Program-made: the position numbers and the translations under genes
In this document: piece after piece, positions 46,135-57,585 of the stretch
Position numbering within the stretch: the first letter of the stretch is position 1
Layout: each line of letters opens with the position of its first letter
The notes under the pieces: generated by a model
What the model was told of the DNA's origin: nothing
Seen by the model: only the letters and a program-made list of their open reading frames with translations
Databases searched by the model: none
From: Acinetobacter calcoaceticus DSM 30006 = CIP 81.8
Lineage (GTDB): Bacteria > Pseudomonadota > Gammaproteobacteria > Pseudomonadales > Moraxellaceae
Direction of reading: 5' to 3'
NCBI RefSeq assembly: GCF_000368965.1
Contig: NZ_KB849778.1
Location: 372,001-436,000 of the forward strand
DNA: 64,000 bases

Positions 46135-47055
46135 TCAAGAAAACAAATATTGATAAACAATATAGGCAGCCAGTTTTGCTGTTCTATTGTCTAAATCAAA
46201 TTTTGGATTGCACTCAGCAATATCTAAAAGTTTAATTTTTCCAGTCTCTTGAATATGCTTAAAAATTGCTTCAAAAGTGGCTAAATCAATTCCTTTTACA
46301 GCTGGTGCACTTACTCCGGGTGCAACCGCGGCCGCGAAGACATCTAAATCAATCGTAACGTACAAACAGTCTACTTTTTCAATAAAAGCATCAACCGCCG
46401 CAAGTACGTTGTTTAGGTTAAAAATATTAACCTCATGATCACGTAAATATGAGCAATTTAGAGCATCGGCAGTATCAAACAAAACTTTAGTATTGGCATG
46501 GTTAGCTACCCCAATACATAAATAATTAAATTGTTTTTGATGGTGTTCTGAAAGTCGAGCTGCCTGTAAGAAAGGTGTACCAGAGGTTGCATGCTCTGCT
46601 TCACGCAAATCAAAATGGGCATCGAAGTTAATAATTCCTATTTTTTGTTCAGGCGCATGTGCTTGTACATATTGGAATAAACCGCTAAAGCTACCAAATG
46701 CGACTTCGTGTCCACCGCCCAATACAATCGGTTTTAAACCAATTTGCAAGCTGTTTGCGACTTGTTCAGCTAACTCAGCTTGTGCTTGCTCTAAATTCTC
46801 ATATTCGCAGGTCACTGTACCCAAATCGACCAGACTGACTGGTCGATGAATAGGTAAATTGGCAAGCTGGTTACGGATTGCATCTGGAGCATCTGCCGCA
46901 CCGACTCTACCTTTATTACGTTTCACGCCTTCATCAGAGCTAAAACCAATCAGCGCAAATTCAGCATGTTGAGTTTTGTTGATAATATGATGAATGCGTT
47001 GGTGTGCTTCACCTTCGCCATCATGGCGGCCTTGCCATTTAAATGTGTGATTCAT
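46135..47055 (-). CDS. hutG: Formimidoylglutamase
   Basis: 306 residues of the arginase/agmatinase superfamily. Splits N-formimidoyl-glutamate to glutamate and formamide, the last Hut step. Manganese ligands are visible in GGGHE, NFDAHFDLR and TIDLDVFAAAVAPGVSAPA. Last gene of the unit, 11 bases after hutI. The direct HutG route means no HutF/formylglutamate branch is needed. Confidence 0.94.
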   Translation of the reverse strand: MNHTFKWQGRHDGEGEAHQRIHHIINKTQHAEFALIGFSSDEGVKRNKGRVGAADAPDAIRNQLANLPIHRPVSLVDLGTVTCEYENLEQAQAELAEQVANSLQIGLKPIVLGGGHEVAFGSFSGLFQYVQAHAPEQKIGIINFDAHFDLREAEHATSGTPFLQAARLSEHHQKQFNYLCIGVANHANTKVLFDTADALNCSYLRDHEVNIFNLNNVLAAVDAFIEKVDCLYVTIDLDVFAAAVAPGVSAPAVKGIDLATFEAIFKHIQETGKIKLLDIAECNPKFDLDNRTAKLAAYIVYQYLFS

Positions 47056-47066
47056 GGTGATACCGT

Positions 47067-48272
47067 TTAAAAAATAACTTCTTGTCCATGCTGAATTACT
47101 CGCTTAGGCAAATCTCCGCCAAGCCAGTAAACAATTTCAGATGGATGCTCAATATCCCAAGCCACAAAGTCAGCGACTTTACCCTGCTCTAAACTACCAT
47201 GCGTTTGCTCTAAACCGAGTGCTTGTGCAGCATGAATGGTGACACCAGCCAATGTTTGCTCAGGTGTTAAACGGAATAGTGTGCTGCCCATGTTGAGCAT
47301 TAAACGTAAAGAAAGTGCTGGAGATGTGCCCGGGTTTAAATCGCTCGACAGTGCAATACGCACACCATGTTTAATTAGACTTTCAACTGGTGGATATTGT
47401 GTTTCACGTAATAAATAAAAGGCACCCGGCAATAGCACAGCAACCGTACCCGACTCTGCCATTGCTTTAACATCATCTTCGGTCATGTACTCTAAATGGT
47501 CGGCTGACAAAGCATGATAACGTGCTGCCAAGCTTGAACCACCTAGTGATGAAAGCTGTTCCGCATGAAGCTTAACGGGTAAATTCAAAGATTGTGCCGT
47601 TTTAAAAACACGTTCAACCTGAGCTGGTGAAAAGGCCAAATGCTCACAGAAAGCATCAACAGCATCGACTAAACCTTCAGCATGCAGTTTAGGCAGCATT
47701 TCTGTACAGATATGCTCGATATAAGCATCGCTTTGATCTTTGTACTCTGGCGGTAAAGCATGAGCAGCCAAACAAGTACTTTTTACCGTCATTGGCAAGA
47801 CTTCACCAATTTGACGAATGACGCGTAGCATTTTGCGCTCATTTTCGTAATTGAGTCCGTAACCAGACTTAATCTCGATGGTGGTTACACCATCTTGTTG
47901 CATACAGCGAATGCGCTTAAGTGCTGAATTTAGTAATTGTTCTTCACTGGCTTCACGCGTTGCACGCACTGTACTTGCAATGCCACCACCGCTTGCTGCA
48001 ATTTCAGCATAGCTCACACCTTGCAAGCGTTTTTCAAACTCAACACTACGGTTGCCACCAAATACACTATGCGTATGACAGTCAATAAACCCTGGGGTAA
48101 CCCAAGCGCCATTTAAATCAACTGTTTCGGAATATGTGTCGGTAGGAAGTTGTTGTTGTTTTCCAATCCAATGAATGAAGTGCCCTTCTGTGACAATTGC
48201 AGCATCTTCAATGTAGGAGTATTGCCCATTTTGCATGGTCGCAATGTGGCAATTTTGCCAAAGTTTTTTCAT
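47067..48272 (-). CDS. hutI: Imidazolonepropionase
   Basis: 401 residues from the ATG at 48272, chosen for AGGAAAGG upstream; eight extra codons in the open frame lack support. Hydrolyses 4-imidazolone-5-propionate to formimidoylglutamate. Amidohydrolase fold: metal site [10 protein letters not shown] after the PGFID motif, the IEIKSGYGL block, [10 protein letters not shown] and SADHLEY, and DLNPGTSP. Third catalytic enzyme of the operon. Confidence 0.95.
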   Translation of the reverse strand: MKKLWQNCHIATMQNGQYSYIEDAAIVTEGHFIHWIGKQQQLPTDTYSETVDLNGAWVTPGFIDCHTHSVFGGNRSVEFEKRLQGVSYAEIAASGGGIASTVRATREASEEQLLNSALKRIRCMQQDGVTTIEIKSGYGLNYENERKMLRVIRQIGEVLPMTVKSTCLAAHALPPEYKDQSDAYIEHICTEMLPKLHAEGLVDAVDAFCEHLAFSPAQVERVFKTAQSLNLPVKLHAEQLSSLGGSSLAARYHALSADHLEYMTEDDVKAMAESGTVAVLLPGAFYLLRETQYPPVESLIKHGVRIALSSDLNPGTSPALSLRLMLNMGSTLFRLTPEQTLAGVTIHAAQALGLEQTHGSLEQGKVADFVAWDIEHPSEIVYWLGGDLPKRVIQHGQEVIF

Positions 48273-48323
48273 TAGCCTTTCCTCAAAACTGCCCAATAGT
48301 TAAACCATTGGGCAGTTCATTTG

Positions 48324-49736
48324 TTAGCTTTCTATCTCAACATTTTGATGGATAGGATTACTTTTCTTGCCCAAGTTCTGGTCTGGTTTTACCCATATGC
48401 GATAAGCAATAGTTAAGAGTATAAGCCATGTTATACCTACATAAATTGCAGGACGTGAATCAGGGAAATAACCCATCATGACTAAAATGAACATCATAAA
48501 ACCAATCGCGAACGCAGGTGCATATGGCCAACCCCATACAGGGAAATCAAGCGCCTTAATTTCAGCAGTAGATAATTTACGGCGCATCGCCACTTGCGAA
48601 AGCAAAATCATGAGCCAAACCCATACAGTTGCAAAAGTCGCAATTGATGCAATGATCATGAATACGTTTTCAGGAATAAGATAGTTCAGTACCACACCCG
48701 TCAATAGCACACCAGCCATCACCACAACAGTCATCCATGGCACACCATTACGTGACAATTTTTGGAAAACTCGAGGTGCTTGACCACGGTTTGCCATGCC
48801 ATAAAGCATACGGCCTGCGCCAAATACATCACTGTTAATTGCTGAAACAGCTGCTGAAATCACGACAATATTTAAAATATTTGCTGCTGATTTAATGCCT
48901 AAATTTTCAAAAATCTGGACAAATGGACTACCTTGGCTACCAATTTGGTTCCATGGGAAAATCGACATCAGAACAAAAATCGTGAGCACATAAAAAAGTA
49001 AAATACGAACCGGAACGGCATTAATTGCTTTTGGCAAAGTGGTTTTCGGATCTTGAGACTCACCCGCTGTAATGCCAATAATCTCAATACCACCAAAGGC
49101 AAATACAACTACAGATAAACATGCCACCAAACCTGCAATACCATGCGGCATAAAACCGTCATAAATCCATAGGTTTGAAATACCCGGTACGATATTGCTA
49201 TGATCAGCTTGGAAGCCATAGAACATAAGCCCTAAACCACCTAGAATCATGGCAACAATGGCAGTAACTTTGATAATGGATAACCAGAATTCGAGCTCGC
49301 CAAAAACCTTAACGTGAATTAAGTTAATAGCGCCTAAAAACATAATTAACGATAAAATCCAGATCCACCGTGGCACATCGGGATACCAGAATCCCATATA
49401 AATACCAAAAGCAGTGACATCGGCAAGTGCAACAATCACCATTTCAAAAACATAAGTCCAACCTGTGGTGAAACCTGCCAGTGGACTAATATACTGTGAT
49501 GCGTAGTGACTAAATGAACCAGATACAGGGTTATGGACAGCCATTTCACCCAGTGCGCGCATAACAATATAAATTGCAATCCCTGCAACAATATACGCTA
49601 GTAATACTGAAGGCCCAGCCATTTTAATGGCAGTTGCCGAACCATAGAAAAGCCCAGTTCCAATTGCTGAGCCCAATGCCAAGAAACGAATGTGACGGGT
49701 GTTCAACCCCCGCTGTAGTGTGGAGTTTTGTGACAT
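48324..49736 (-). CDS. hutT: Amino acid permease, likely histidine transporter HutT
   Basis: 470 residues from the ATG at 49736 (GGAG site seven bases ahead); 16 upstream codons are not supported. Twelve membrane segments of the APC family; the N-terminus [44 protein letters not shown] is the amino acid permease signature. Proton-coupled uptake of histidine or urocanate is inferred from its place between hutH and hutI. Related to ProY/AroP-type permeases. Confidence 0.85.
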   Translation of the reverse strand: MSQNSTLQRGLNTRHIRFLALGSAIGTGLFYGSATAIKMAGPSVLLAYIVAGIAIYIVMRALGEMAVHNPVSGSFSHYASQYISPLAGFTTGWTYVFEMVIVALADVTAFGIYMGFWYPDVPRWIWILSLIMFLGAINLIHVKVFGELEFWLSIIKVTAIVAMILGGLGLMFYGFQADHSNIVPGISNLWIYDGFMPHGIAGLVACLSVVVFAFGGIEIIGITAGESQDPKTTLPKAINAVPVRILLFYVLTIFVLMSIFPWNQIGSQGSPFVQIFENLGIKSAANILNIVVISAAVSAINSDVFGAGRMLYGMANRGQAPRVFQKLSRNGVPWMTVVVMAGVLLTGVVLNYLIPENVFMIIASIATFATVWVWLMILLSQVAMRRKLSTAEIKALDFPVWGWPYAPAFAIGFMMFILVMMGYFPDSRPAIYVGITWLILLTIAYRIWVKPDQNLGKKSNPIHQNVEIES

Positions 49737-49800
49737 TATAATCTCCAATCCTTGAGGATATTTAGTTAGATTCGGCCACTCCATGTGACCGTTTTATTAA

Positions 49801-51339
49801 TCACACTTCAGATAAACTAGGGAGTAGGTTTGGAATAATTAACTCGTTTAGACAACCACTCGAAAGTAATTCACTTGCCTGTTCAATATCAGGAGCAAAG
49901 AAACGGTCTTCGCTGTAGTACGGCACTTGAGCGCGCAAGATTTTACGGGCTTGTTCAAGTTTAGGCGAGCTTTTTAGGCCTTCACGGAAGTCTAAACCCT
50001 GACAAGCGCCTAACCATTCAACAGCTAGAATGCCGCGAACGTTATCGGCCATTGGCCAAAGTCGTTTACCAGCGTTAGGCGCCATTGAAACATGGTCTTC
50101 CTGATTCGCTGAAGTCGGTAAACTATCAACACTCGCCGGATGTGCAAGTGCTTTGTTATCACTCGCAAGCGCTGCTGCTGTAACTTGAGCAATCATGAAA
50201 CCTGAGTTAACGCCACCATTTGCAACTAAGAACGGTGGAAGCTGTGACATGTGGCGGTCCATCATCATCGAAATACGACGTTCTGAAAGTGAACCAATTT
50301 CTGCAATTGCCAATGCCAGATTATCTGCTGCCATAGCAACAGGTTCTGCGTGGAAGTTACCACCAGAAATCACATCACCTTCTGCTGCAAAAACAAGAGG
50401 GTTATCAGACACTGCATTTGCTTCAATTGCTAAAACTTCAGCAGCCTGACGGATTTGAGTTAGACATGCACCCATCACCTGTGGCTGACAACGCAATGAA
50501 TACGGGTCTTGAACTTTGCTACAGTCTTCGTGTGAATGCGCAATTTCACTTGATTCTGTTAAGAGGTCACGATAAGCCGCAGCCACATCAATTTGACCAC
50601 GTTGACCACGTACTTCATGAATACGTGCATCAAACGGTGAACGTGAACCCAGCATTGCTTCAACACTTAAACCACCGCATACAGTTGCAGCAGCAAATAA
50701 ATCTTCAGCTTCAAACAAACCACGTAAAGCATAAGCGGTCGAAACTTGTGTACCGTTTAGAAGTGCCAAGCCTTCTTTAGCTGCTAAAGAAATTGGCTCT
50801 AAGCCTGCAATTTTTAAAGCTTCAACTGCTGGTATCCATTCACCTTTATAACGCGCCTTACTTTCACCCAACAAAATCAATGACATATGTGCAAGTGGTG
50901 CCAAGTCACCCGAAGCACCTACTGAGCCTTTAAGAGGAATATGCGGATAAACTTCTGCATTGATTAAAGCCAACAATGCATCAATGACTTTACGGCGAAT
51001 ACCTGAGAAACCACGTGCCAAGCTATTTGCTTTCAATAGAATAATTAAACGAACCATTGCATCATCAAGTGGCTCACCTACACCTGCTGCATGCGAAAGA
51101 ACCAATGAACGCTGTAATTGTTCTAAATCTTCAGGAGCAATCTTGGTTGAAGCAAGTAAACCAAAACCTGTGTTAATGCCGTAAGCTGTACGCCCTTCAT
51201 TTACAATCTGTTCTACACAAGCCACGCTTGCGTTGATTGCAGCTGAAGCACTGTCATCTAATTTAACTTTAATCGGGTTGAGGTAAGCTTGACGTAAATC
51301 AGCTAAGGTTAATTTTCCCGGTTGGATCAATAATTCCAT
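49801..51339 (-). CDS. hutH: Histidine ammonia-lyase
   Basis: 512 residues. Removes ammonia from histidine to give urocanate. The MIO cofactor forms from Ala142-Ser143-Gly144 in [22 protein letters not shown] near 54-60 and the [10 protein letters not shown] block complete the active site. It starts 87 bases downstream of hutU. Confidence 0.97.
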   Translation of the reverse strand: MELLIQPGKLTLADLRQAYLNPIKVKLDDSASAAINASVACVEQIVNEGRTAYGINTGFGLLASTKIAPEDLEQLQRSLVLSHAAGVGEPLDDAMVRLIILLKANSLARGFSGIRRKVIDALLALINAEVYPHIPLKGSVGASGDLAPLAHMSLILLGESKARYKGEWIPAVEALKIAGLEPISLAAKEGLALLNGTQVSTAYALRGLFEAEDLFAAATVCGGLSVEAMLGSRSPFDARIHEVRGQRGQIDVAAAYRDLLTESSEIAHSHEDCSKVQDPYSLRCQPQVMGACLTQIRQAAEVLAIEANAVSDNPLVFAAEGDVISGGNFHAEPVAMAADNLALAIAEIGSLSERRISMMMDRHMSQLPPFLVANGGVNSGFMIAQVTAAALASDNKALAHPASVDSLPTSANQEDHVSMAPNAGKRLWPMADNVRGILAVEWLGACQGLDFREGLKSSPKLEQARKILRAQVPYYSEDRFFAPDIEQASELLSSGCLNELIIPNLLPSLSEV

Positions 51340-51426
51340 GTTGGCTTCCTAATTTTTGGCACTATATTCTGCTGAGACGGTGCTTTTCACAATTGCAAAA
51401 AGCACCGCTAGTTTTTCCATGTGTTT

Positions 51427-53106
51427 TTATTGAGTGATCATTGGCAAGTTTAAGCCTTGCTCTTTCGCACAGTTAATCGCAATTTCATAACCTGCATCGG
51501 CATGACGCATAACACCTGTTGCAGGGTCATTGGTCAGTACGCGAGCAATACGTGCAGCAGCGTCATCTGTACCATCACACACAATCACAACGCCTGAATG
51601 TTGAGAGAAGCCCATACCTACACCACCACCATGGTGTAAAGACACCCAAGTTGCCCCGCCTGCTGTATTTAACAATGCATTTAATAAAGGCCAGTCTGAT
51701 ACTGCGTCTGATCCGTCTTGCATTGCTTCAGTTTCACGGTTTGGACTCGCAACTGAACCTGAGTCTAAGTGGTCACGCCCAATCACAACTGGTGCTGATA
51801 ATTCACCACTACGAACCATTTCGTTAAATGCCAAACCAAGTTTTGCACGTAAGCCCAGACCAACCCAGCAAATACGCGCTGGTAAGCCTTGGAAGCTAAT
51901 GCGTTCACGTGCCATGTCTAACCAGTGATGCAAATGTTCATCATCAGGAATTAACTCTTTCACTTTGGCATCTGTTTTATAAATGTCTTCTGGGTCACCA
52001 GAAAGCGCTGCCCAACGGAATGGACCAATACCACGGCAGAACAATGGACGGATATATGCAGGAACGAAGCCAGGGAAATCAAAAGCGTTTGCTACGCCTT
52101 CTTCTTTCGCCATTTGACGAATGTTATTACCATAGTCAAATGTTGGAACACCCATTTTTTGGAAATCGAGCATCGCTTGTACATGCTTCGCCATCGACTG
52201 TTTTGCAGCTTTTACAACAGTTTCTGGTTCTGTTTTCGCACGTTCACGGTATTCATCCCAAGTCCAACCTACTGGTAAGTAACCATTCAGTGGATCATGT
52301 GCACTTGTTTGGTCTGTCACCATGTCTGGACGTACACCACGGCGCACAAGCTCAGGTAAAATCTCTGCAGCGTTGCCATGAAGTGCAATTGAAATAACCT
52401 TGCCTTCTTTCGTGTAACGGTCGATACGCGCTAAAGCATCATCTAAATCAGTTGCTTGTTCGTCTACATAACGCGTACGTAAACGAAAATCGATACTTGC
52501 TTGTTGGCATTCAATGTTTAAAGAGCAAGCGCCTGCAAGCGTTGCAGCTAAAGGCTGAGCGCCACCCATACCACCTAAACCGGCAGTTAGTACCCAACGA
52601 CCGTTTAAATCACCATTGTAATGCTGACGACCAGCTTCAACGAAAGTTTCGTAAGTGCCTTGCACAATGCCTTGGCTCCCAATGTAGATCCATGAACCCG
52701 CTGTCATTTGACCGTACATTGCGAGTGCTTTTGCATCTAACTCGTTAAAGTGTTCCCAGTTTGCCCAGTGCGGCACAAGGTTTGAGTTTGCAATTAAAAC
52801 GCGTGGTGCATCTTTATGAGTTTTAAATACACCTACTGGTTTGCCTGATTGAACTAATAGAGTTTCATCAGTTTCAAGATTTTTTAAAGTATCTACAATT
52901 TTGTCGAAACATTCCCAGTTTCGTGCTGCACGGCCAATACCACCGTATACAACCAACTCTTTCGGGTTTTCTGCAACGTCCGGATCAAGGTTATTCATCA
53001 ACATACGTAATGGCGCTTCAGTTAACCAACTTTTAACTGTCAATTCAGTGCCGCGTGGCGCACGAATTTCTACATCACGAAATTTTGTTGTCGTTGTTGT
53101 TGTCAC
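51427..53106 (-). CDS. hutU: Urocanate hydratase
   Basis: 559 residues. Adds water to urocanate, using tightly bound NAD as electrophile. Family blocks: [30 protein letters not shown], the NAD-binding [12 protein letters not shown] (about 173-184) and the catalytic-cysteine loop ARICWVGLG near 410. A poly-Thr N-terminus (MTTTTTTKF) is odd but harmless. First gene of the catabolic unit; a HutC-type operator lies 75 bases upstream. Confidence 0.96.
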   Translation of the reverse strand: MTTTTTTKFRDVEIRAPRGTELTVKSWLTEAPLRMLMNNLDPDVAENPKELVVYGGIGRAARNWECFDKIVDTLKNLETDETLLVQSGKPVGVFKTHKDAPRVLIANSNLVPHWANWEHFNELDAKALAMYGQMTAGSWIYIGSQGIVQGTYETFVEAGRQHYNGDLNGRWVLTAGLGGMGGAQPLAATLAGACSLNIECQQASIDFRLRTRYVDEQATDLDDALARIDRYTKEGKVISIALHGNAAEILPELVRRGVRPDMVTDQTSAHDPLNGYLPVGWTWDEYRERAKTEPETVVKAAKQSMAKHVQAMLDFQKMGVPTFDYGNNIRQMAKEEGVANAFDFPGFVPAYIRPLFCRGIGPFRWAALSGDPEDIYKTDAKVKELIPDDEHLHHWLDMARERISFQGLPARICWVGLGLRAKLGLAFNEMVRSGELSAPVVIGRDHLDSGSVASPNRETEAMQDGSDAVSDWPLLNALLNTAGGATWVSLHHGGGVGMGFSQHSGVVIVCDGTDDAAARIARVLTNDPATGVMRHADAGYEIAINCAKEQGLNLPMITQ

Positions 53107-53180
53107 AGGCGGACTCCTTCCTTTGAGCTTACATCAGCAGAACATCACTTGTTTCCGCATTTGTATAGTAATGTATTAAC

Positions 53181-53192
53181 TTGTATATACAT
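53181..53192 (-). promoter_or_regulatory. Putative HutC operator upstream of hutU
   Basis: TTGTATATACAT, centred on the palindrome TGTATATACA; the exact reverse complement occurs upstream of hutC (54732-54743). HutC repressors of pseudomonads bind TGTATATACA-like sites. It sits about 75 bases before the hutU start, where it can overlap the promoter. Confidence 0.75.
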
Positions 53193-53300
53193 CCATATAC
53201 TACACAAATATTTTAAAACGTGAAGAGGGTTTCAAATATTTTTTAAAAAAACTAAATAAGCATATGAATTAAAATAATTTATTTTTACAAGCCGCATAAA

Positions 53301-53335
53301 AAAAGCACATATCCTTTCACTAGACATGTGCTTTT
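53301..53335 (-). terminator. Terminator of hutC-hutD
   Basis: AAAAGCACAT pairs with ATGTGCTTTT across a 15-base loop, with T-rich sequence after it on the minus strand; 21 bases past the hutD stop. It insulates the regulator unit from hutU. Confidence 0.78.
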
Positions 53336-53355
53336 AAAAAATAACTTATTTAGTT

Positions 53356-53931
53356 TTAACGTTGAATTAACTCAATAACATAACAATTTTTTGACCAATT
53401 CTGAGGGAAATGGACTGATGTAATCGCAGTGGTTTTCTCAATTTTTAAAGTCTCATTAGCAGTGAGTACAAAGGTTTTATCCTCAATCGCTACTTCAGTG
53501 CCAGAACCACTATTAAAAATGAAAATCAGGTCTGCCGAGCTTAAAAAAGTCTGTGCTTCTGTACCGTCTACTCTCTGAAAGCGGGCATGAAATTTTGCAG
53601 GATCATAAATTAAATTTAGATCTCGAATTGCACCGTCAACCAGTTCACTATGCACCTGACTTTCACCATGAAAAGCAAAAATATCACCTAGCTTTAACGA
53701 CCTAGCAGGCAGATCATCGACATGTAACTCAATACCTTTCCCATCAAGTACAGTAATAATTCGCTGCTTATTTGGGAACAAGGAAAATGGTCCAGAAGTT
53801 GTCACATCTGCCATCGAAATTCGCCAATCAAACTCGATTTCACCTAGGCTTCGCGCAATTTCCAAAGTATAGCCTGCACCATTTTTCCAAAGCATTTTTG
53901 TATATTGGTCTGCCTTGAGTACTTCAATCAT
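53356..53931 (-). CDS. hutD: HutD family protein
   Basis: 191 residues, cupin-like beta-barrel family found with hut genes. Blocks KMLWKNGAGYTLEIARSLGEIEFDWRISMADVTTSGPFSLFPNKQRIITVLDGKGIEL and FAFHGESQVHSEL are characteristic. Pseudomonas HutD has been proposed to limit hut expression, perhaps by sensing formimidoylglutamate or another intermediate. It overlaps hutC by four bases, so they are translationally coupled. Confidence 0.9.
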   Translation of the reverse strand: MIEVLKADQYTKMLWKNGAGYTLEIARSLGEIEFDWRISMADVTTSGPFSLFPNKQRIITVLDGKGIELHVDDLPARSLKLGDIFAFHGESQVHSELVDGAIRDLNLIYDPAKFHARFQRVDGTEAQTFLSSADLIFIFNSGSGTEVAIEDKTFVLTANETLKIEKTTAITSVHFPQNWSKNCYVIELIQR

Positions 53932-54680
53932 TGCGTAAATTTGCCTTCGAGATAATAACGACTGCCAGGATAAGTCAGACGGGCACTAGAAATGAGTTGC
54001 TTATTGGACCATGTACGACGGCGAATGAGTAAACATGGTTCAGTTTTAGTGATTTTTAGCCACTTACACTCTTGCGGAGATGCTAAAACGGCTTCAACAA
54101 TATGCTCACCTTCTGTCACAGGTGCTTTTGCCATTAAGTATGCATTTGGAGTAATGGTTTTAAAATCTTGTTGTAGATAATCTGGAATGAGTGCTGCATC
54201 AACCAAACGATCTTCGACTTGAACGGGCACATCATTTTCATAATGCACAATAATTGAATGAAACAGCTTTTGCCCTTCACGAGTCTGCATTAATACACTT
54301 TGCTCTGCATTTGCATAAATTTGTTCTAAAATTAAAACTTCAGCATGGTGTTTATGGTTACGGGCGATAATCTCTTCGGCAATATTATTAATTTGAAAAA
54401 GTGCGGTTCGGCCTTGCCCTTCAGCAACAAAAGAACCAACACCCTGTATACGTACCAATAAACCCTCAGTCGTTAACTCTCGTAGCGCACGATTGACTGT
54501 CATGCAACTGCAACCAAGTTGATTGACCAACTCGCTTTCAGAAGGAATTTTTTTATTTACAGCCCAAGACCCTTCATAAATCTTTTGTGAAATCAGCTGT
54601 TTGACGCGTTGATATAAAGGAACTGGACTATCAGCTTCAATCGAAAGCTCAGCATGTTCTTGTTTTGATGTTCTGGGCAT
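53928..54680 (-). CDS. hutC: Histidine utilisation repressor HutC
   Basis: 250 residues, GntR family HutC subgroup. The winged helix (about 18-85) shows PVPLYQRVKQLISQKIYEGSW, KIPSESELVNQLGCSCMTVNRALRELTTEGLLVRIQGVGSFVAEG. A UTRA ligand domain (about 95-240) should bind urocanate, the classical inducer. Operator copies lie ahead of its own gene and hutU. It heads a two-gene unit with hutD. Confidence 0.95.
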   Translation of the reverse strand: MPRTSKQEHAELSIEADSPVPLYQRVKQLISQKIYEGSWAVNKKIPSESELVNQLGCSCMTVNRALRELTTEGLLVRIQGVGSFVAEGQGRTALFQINNIAEEIIARNHKHHAEVLILEQIYANAEQSVLMQTREGQKLFHSIIVHYENDVPVQVEDRLVDAALIPDYLQQDFKTITPNAYLMAKAPVTEGEHIVEAVLASPQECKWLKITKTEPCLLIRRRTWSNKQLISSARLTYPGSRYYLEGKFTQ

Positions 54681-55033
54681 AACAAATACTCAAAAAGGCA
54701 GCAGGCAAAATCATATTTTAGTTGACATGCTATGTATATACAACCACATACAATATGTTAATTTATGAATTAAATAGATCTTAAAAAGTTTAAAAAATAA
54801 ACATAGTTCAACAAGAGCTAATTTAAAGTTTTATGTAGATAAATTCAAATATATAAAGGTTTTATCAATATTTATTTAATAATTATTTCTGCTATGCCTT
54901 TGCTCCATTCAAAGATGAAAAAAGTATGATCCTTTTAGATTTACGAAATGATGCTTAAAAATTTTATTTAAAATAACTGATCGATAGTATTCTTCTGCCA
55001 CACAGTATATTAATAAAACTGGAAGCACATCGA
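54681..55033. other. Regulatory spacer between hutC and the acyltransferase gene
   Basis: 353 bases between divergent genes. It contains the HutC-type site at 54732-54743 and AT-rich DNA; GGAAG ahead of the acyltransferase ATG lies at its right end. No other gene or structured element seen. Confidence 0.6.
54732..54743 (-). promoter_or_regulatory. Putative HutC operator upstream of hutC
   Basis: ATGTATATACAA, exact reverse complement of the site before hutU, 52 bases ahead of the hutC start. This suggests HutC represses itself as well as the catabolic unit. Confidence 0.75.
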
Positions 55034-56146
55034 ATGCGTAATTATAAAATAGATATTCTTCGAGGAATCTCTATCCTTTTGGTTCTTTTACATCACTTTA
55101 ATATTCCCTATAAACTTAAAGATACATGGTTAGGTTTTAATTTTTTAGGTGAAGCATTTAGTACCTTAATCGCAAGAAACGGAAATTATGGCGTGACCAT
55201 GTTTTTTGTGATTTCGGGTTTCTTAATCACCCATCACACTTTAAAAAGAGACAAACAATTCTCCGCAATTAACCTCAAACATTTTTATATCCGACGAGCA
55301 GCCCGCATTTTACCGTGTCTGGTTTTACTCATTCTAGGTGTAAGTTTACTTGGGTCATTTGACTTAAAACCCTTTGTAAACCAAGCACCGAATGGCATTG
55401 AGGTCTCATACCCCTTAACCATATTTGCAGCTTTAACCTTCTGGATGAATATCCTGATTATCAAATTTGGTTGGGTAAACTACGCTTTGGGCGTGTTGTG
55501 GTCACTCTCTGTAGAAGAAGTTTTCTACTTTGTATTTCCATTATTGTGCTTACTCACGCGTAGTAATAAGGTATTTATTGCCGTGCTTATTGGAGTAATT
55601 TTATATGGGCCTTATTTTAGATCTCTACATTTTGGAGAAGAAAGCGGTGCCTATTTATATCATTATTTTTCGAGTTTTGACGGCATAGCCATTGGTTGTT
55701 TAACTGCGATATTTTCTCATACATATCAACCCAATTGGACTTATAAAAAACCTCTTTCGTGGTTAATTATTTTGAGTATGACAGCCCTTTATTTATATGC
55801 TCCTATTAAAGAAGTCAGTACATGGGGTATTAGCTTATTTGCTTTTGCTACTGGTTTGTTGATTTTGTGTTTTCAACATCCTTCCGGAACGCAAGCGCAT
55901 AGTTTATTTGCCAAAGTTATGGTCTGGTTGGGGCAAAGAAGTTATGAAACTTATTTGTTTCATCTAGTTGTGCTGGGTCTTATGAAAGTTGCTTTTATTC
56001 CGGCTCAAACCGACTCTAGCATCAAAATTATGCTTTTAATTGGCTATCTGATTCTAACTTTCATCATTAGCGCAGCAATTGAAAAATATTATTCCACCCC
56101 GCTTAACAGCTACATTCGAAAGGTTTTCATTAAAGACAAATCATAA
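55034..56146 (+). CDS. Acyltransferase family 3 membrane protein
   Basis: 370 residues, about ten membrane segments. The N-terminus YKIDILRGISILLVLLHHF is the acyltransferase-3 signature with the catalytic-type His, and FVISGFLITHHTLKRDK and YIRRAARILPCLVLL follow. These inner-membrane proteins move acetyl or other acyl groups onto surface sugars or lipid moieties. No polysaccharide genes are nearby, so the acceptor is unknown. GGAAG supports the start. Confidence 0.88.
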   Translation: MRNYKIDILRGISILLVLLHHFNIPYKLKDTWLGFNFLGEAFSTLIARNGNYGVTMFFVISGFLITHHTLKRDKQFSAINLKHFYIRRAARILPCLVLLILGVSLLGSFDLKPFVNQAPNGIEVSYPLTIFAALTFWMNILIIKFGWVNYALGVLWSLSVEEVFYFVFPLLCLLTRSNKVFIAVLIGVILYGPYFRSLHFGEESGAYLYHYFSSFDGIAIGCLTAIFSHTYQPNWTYKKPLSWLIILSMTALYLYAPIKEVSTWGISLFAFATGLLILCFQHPSGTQAHSLFAKVMVWLGQRSYETYLFHLVVLGLMKVAFIPAQTDSSIKIMLLIGYLILTFIISAAIEKYYSTPLNSYIRKVFIKDKS

Positions 56147-56177
56147 AAATAAGCCCCTTTAAAATAGGGGCTTATTT
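56147..56177. terminator. Bidirectional terminator between the acyltransferase gene and zigA
   Basis: 12-bp stem AAATAAGCCCCT/AGGGGCTTATTT with a seven-base loop, between convergent genes. Confidence 0.87.
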
Positions 56178-56179
56178 AA

Positions 56180-57409
56180 TTAAGCGATCAACATAGTTTC
56201 ATCTTCTTGCTTAAAAGGATTCGACCAGCTCTGCCAAACTTGTGGACCTAAAGCCATTTCTTCATCACTTAATAAACAATGGTCTAATCTTTCTATCAAA
56301 GCTTGCTCATCCATTTGCATACCAATGAGAACCAGCTCCTGACGTGCATCACCTGTTTGAGCGTCCCAAACCTTTTTAATTTGTTCGATGCTGTCTAAAT
56401 CACTCGGCCAGTCTTCTTCTGCAACGGCGGCCCACCAATAACCTGCTAAGCCGTGTCGAGCCATTGCGCCCGCTTGCGACCATGAATAAGCCAATGTCGG
56501 TTCGGCAGCCAACCAGAAAAAGCCTTTGGAACGGACGACTCCCGGCCATTCAGCCTGTACTAAATCATAAAAACGCTCTGGATGAAAAGGTCGACGCGCA
56601 CGGTAAACAAAGCTACTGATTCCATACTCTTCGGTCTCTGGCGTATGCTCACCACGCAATTCTTTTAACCACCCCGGCGCTTGTGCAGCTTCATCAAAAT
56701 CGAATAATTGTGTATTTAAAATTTTATCTAAAGCAATCTTTCCAAATTGAGCAATTTCAATTCGGGCACGCGGGTTTAGAGTTTTTAAAATTGCGATGAG
56801 TTGCTCTTGCTGAGCTTGATCAATCAAATCAATTTTATTCAGCACAATCACATCACAAAACTCAATCTGATCGATAAGAAGATCAACCACAGTTCGTTCA
56901 TCTTGTTCGCCTAGCGACTCTCCACGTTGCTGCAGTGAATCGACTGAACCGTAATCTTTAAGAAAGTTAAAAGCATCGACCACCGTGACCATAGTATCGA
57001 GTCGAGCAAACTCATTTAAAGAATTTCCATTTTCGTCTTCAAAAGTAAAGGTTTCTGCAACAGGCAATGGTTCTGAAATGCCTGTTGACTCAATCACCAA
57101 TTGGTCAAAACGGCCTTCGTCGGCTAAACGTCTCACCTCAACCAATAAATCTTCTCGTAGCGTACAGCAGATACAGCCATTACTCATTTCAACCAGCTTT
57201 TCATCTGTTCTTGAAAGCTCCGCCCCACCTTCGCGTACTAATGCCGCATCAATATTGACTTCAGACATATCATTCACAATCACGGCAATACGGCGACCTT
57301 CGCGATTATTTAAAATATGGTTAAGTAACGTGGTCTTTCCTGCACCCAAAAAGCCAGATAAAACAGTGACAGGAAGTTTGGCAAATGAGTTGGCGATTGC
57401 AGTTCGCAT
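56180..57409 (-). CDS. zigA: COG0523 zinc-associated GTPase (ZigA type)
   Basis: 409 residues, G3E family. Walker [13 protein letters not shown] is at 19-30, the metal-binding CxCC motif in [14 protein letters not shown] about 72-85, and NKIDLID is the guanine motif near 190. The C-terminal CobW domain starts about residue 260. These GTPases are thought to insert or hand on zinc during shortage. The Zur-box-like palindrome about 90 bases upstream and the closeness of the hut operon match A. baumannii ZigA, which is linked to use of histidine-bound zinc when zinc is scarce. Confidence 0.88.
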   Translation of the reverse strand: MRTAIANSFAKLPVTVLSGFLGAGKTTLLNHILNNREGRRIAVIVNDMSEVNIDAALVREGGAELSRTDEKLVEMSNGCICCTLREDLLVEVRRLADEGRFDQLVIESTGISEPLPVAETFTFEDENGNSLNEFARLDTMVTVVDAFNFLKDYGSVDSLQQRGESLGEQDERTVVDLLIDQIEFCDVIVLNKIDLIDQAQQEQLIAILKTLNPRARIEIAQFGKIALDKILNTQLFDFDEAAQAPGWLKELRGEHTPETEEYGISSFVYRARRPFHPERFYDLVQAEWPGVVRSKGFFWLAAEPTLAYSWSQAGAMARHGLAGYWWAAVAEEDWPSDLDSIEQIKKVWDAQTGDARQELVLIGMQMDEQALIERLDHCLLSDEEMALGPQVWQSWSNPFKQEDETMLIA

Positions 57410-57497
57410 GGCTTGTTCTCTTTGAATAATATTTAAAACTAATCATGACTAACCATTAAATATGATCAGATGGCAGGTGTTTCTACTCTAAACCACA

Positions 57498-57520
57498 TTA
57501 ATGTTATGTTATAACATAAC
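57498..57520 (-). promoter_or_regulatory. Zur box of zigA
   Basis: Contains the perfect 18-base palindrome GTTATGTTATAACATAAC (57503-57520); the core TGTTATGTTATAACA differs at one base from the Zur core TGTTATANTATAACA. It lies 94 bases before the zigA start and should give repression when zinc is plentiful. Confidence 0.85.
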
Positions 57521-57585
57521 TATTGATCAAGTTTTTATTCCAGTTTTATTTAAGCCAATTCACTTAGTCTTTGAAAAATTTGCTT

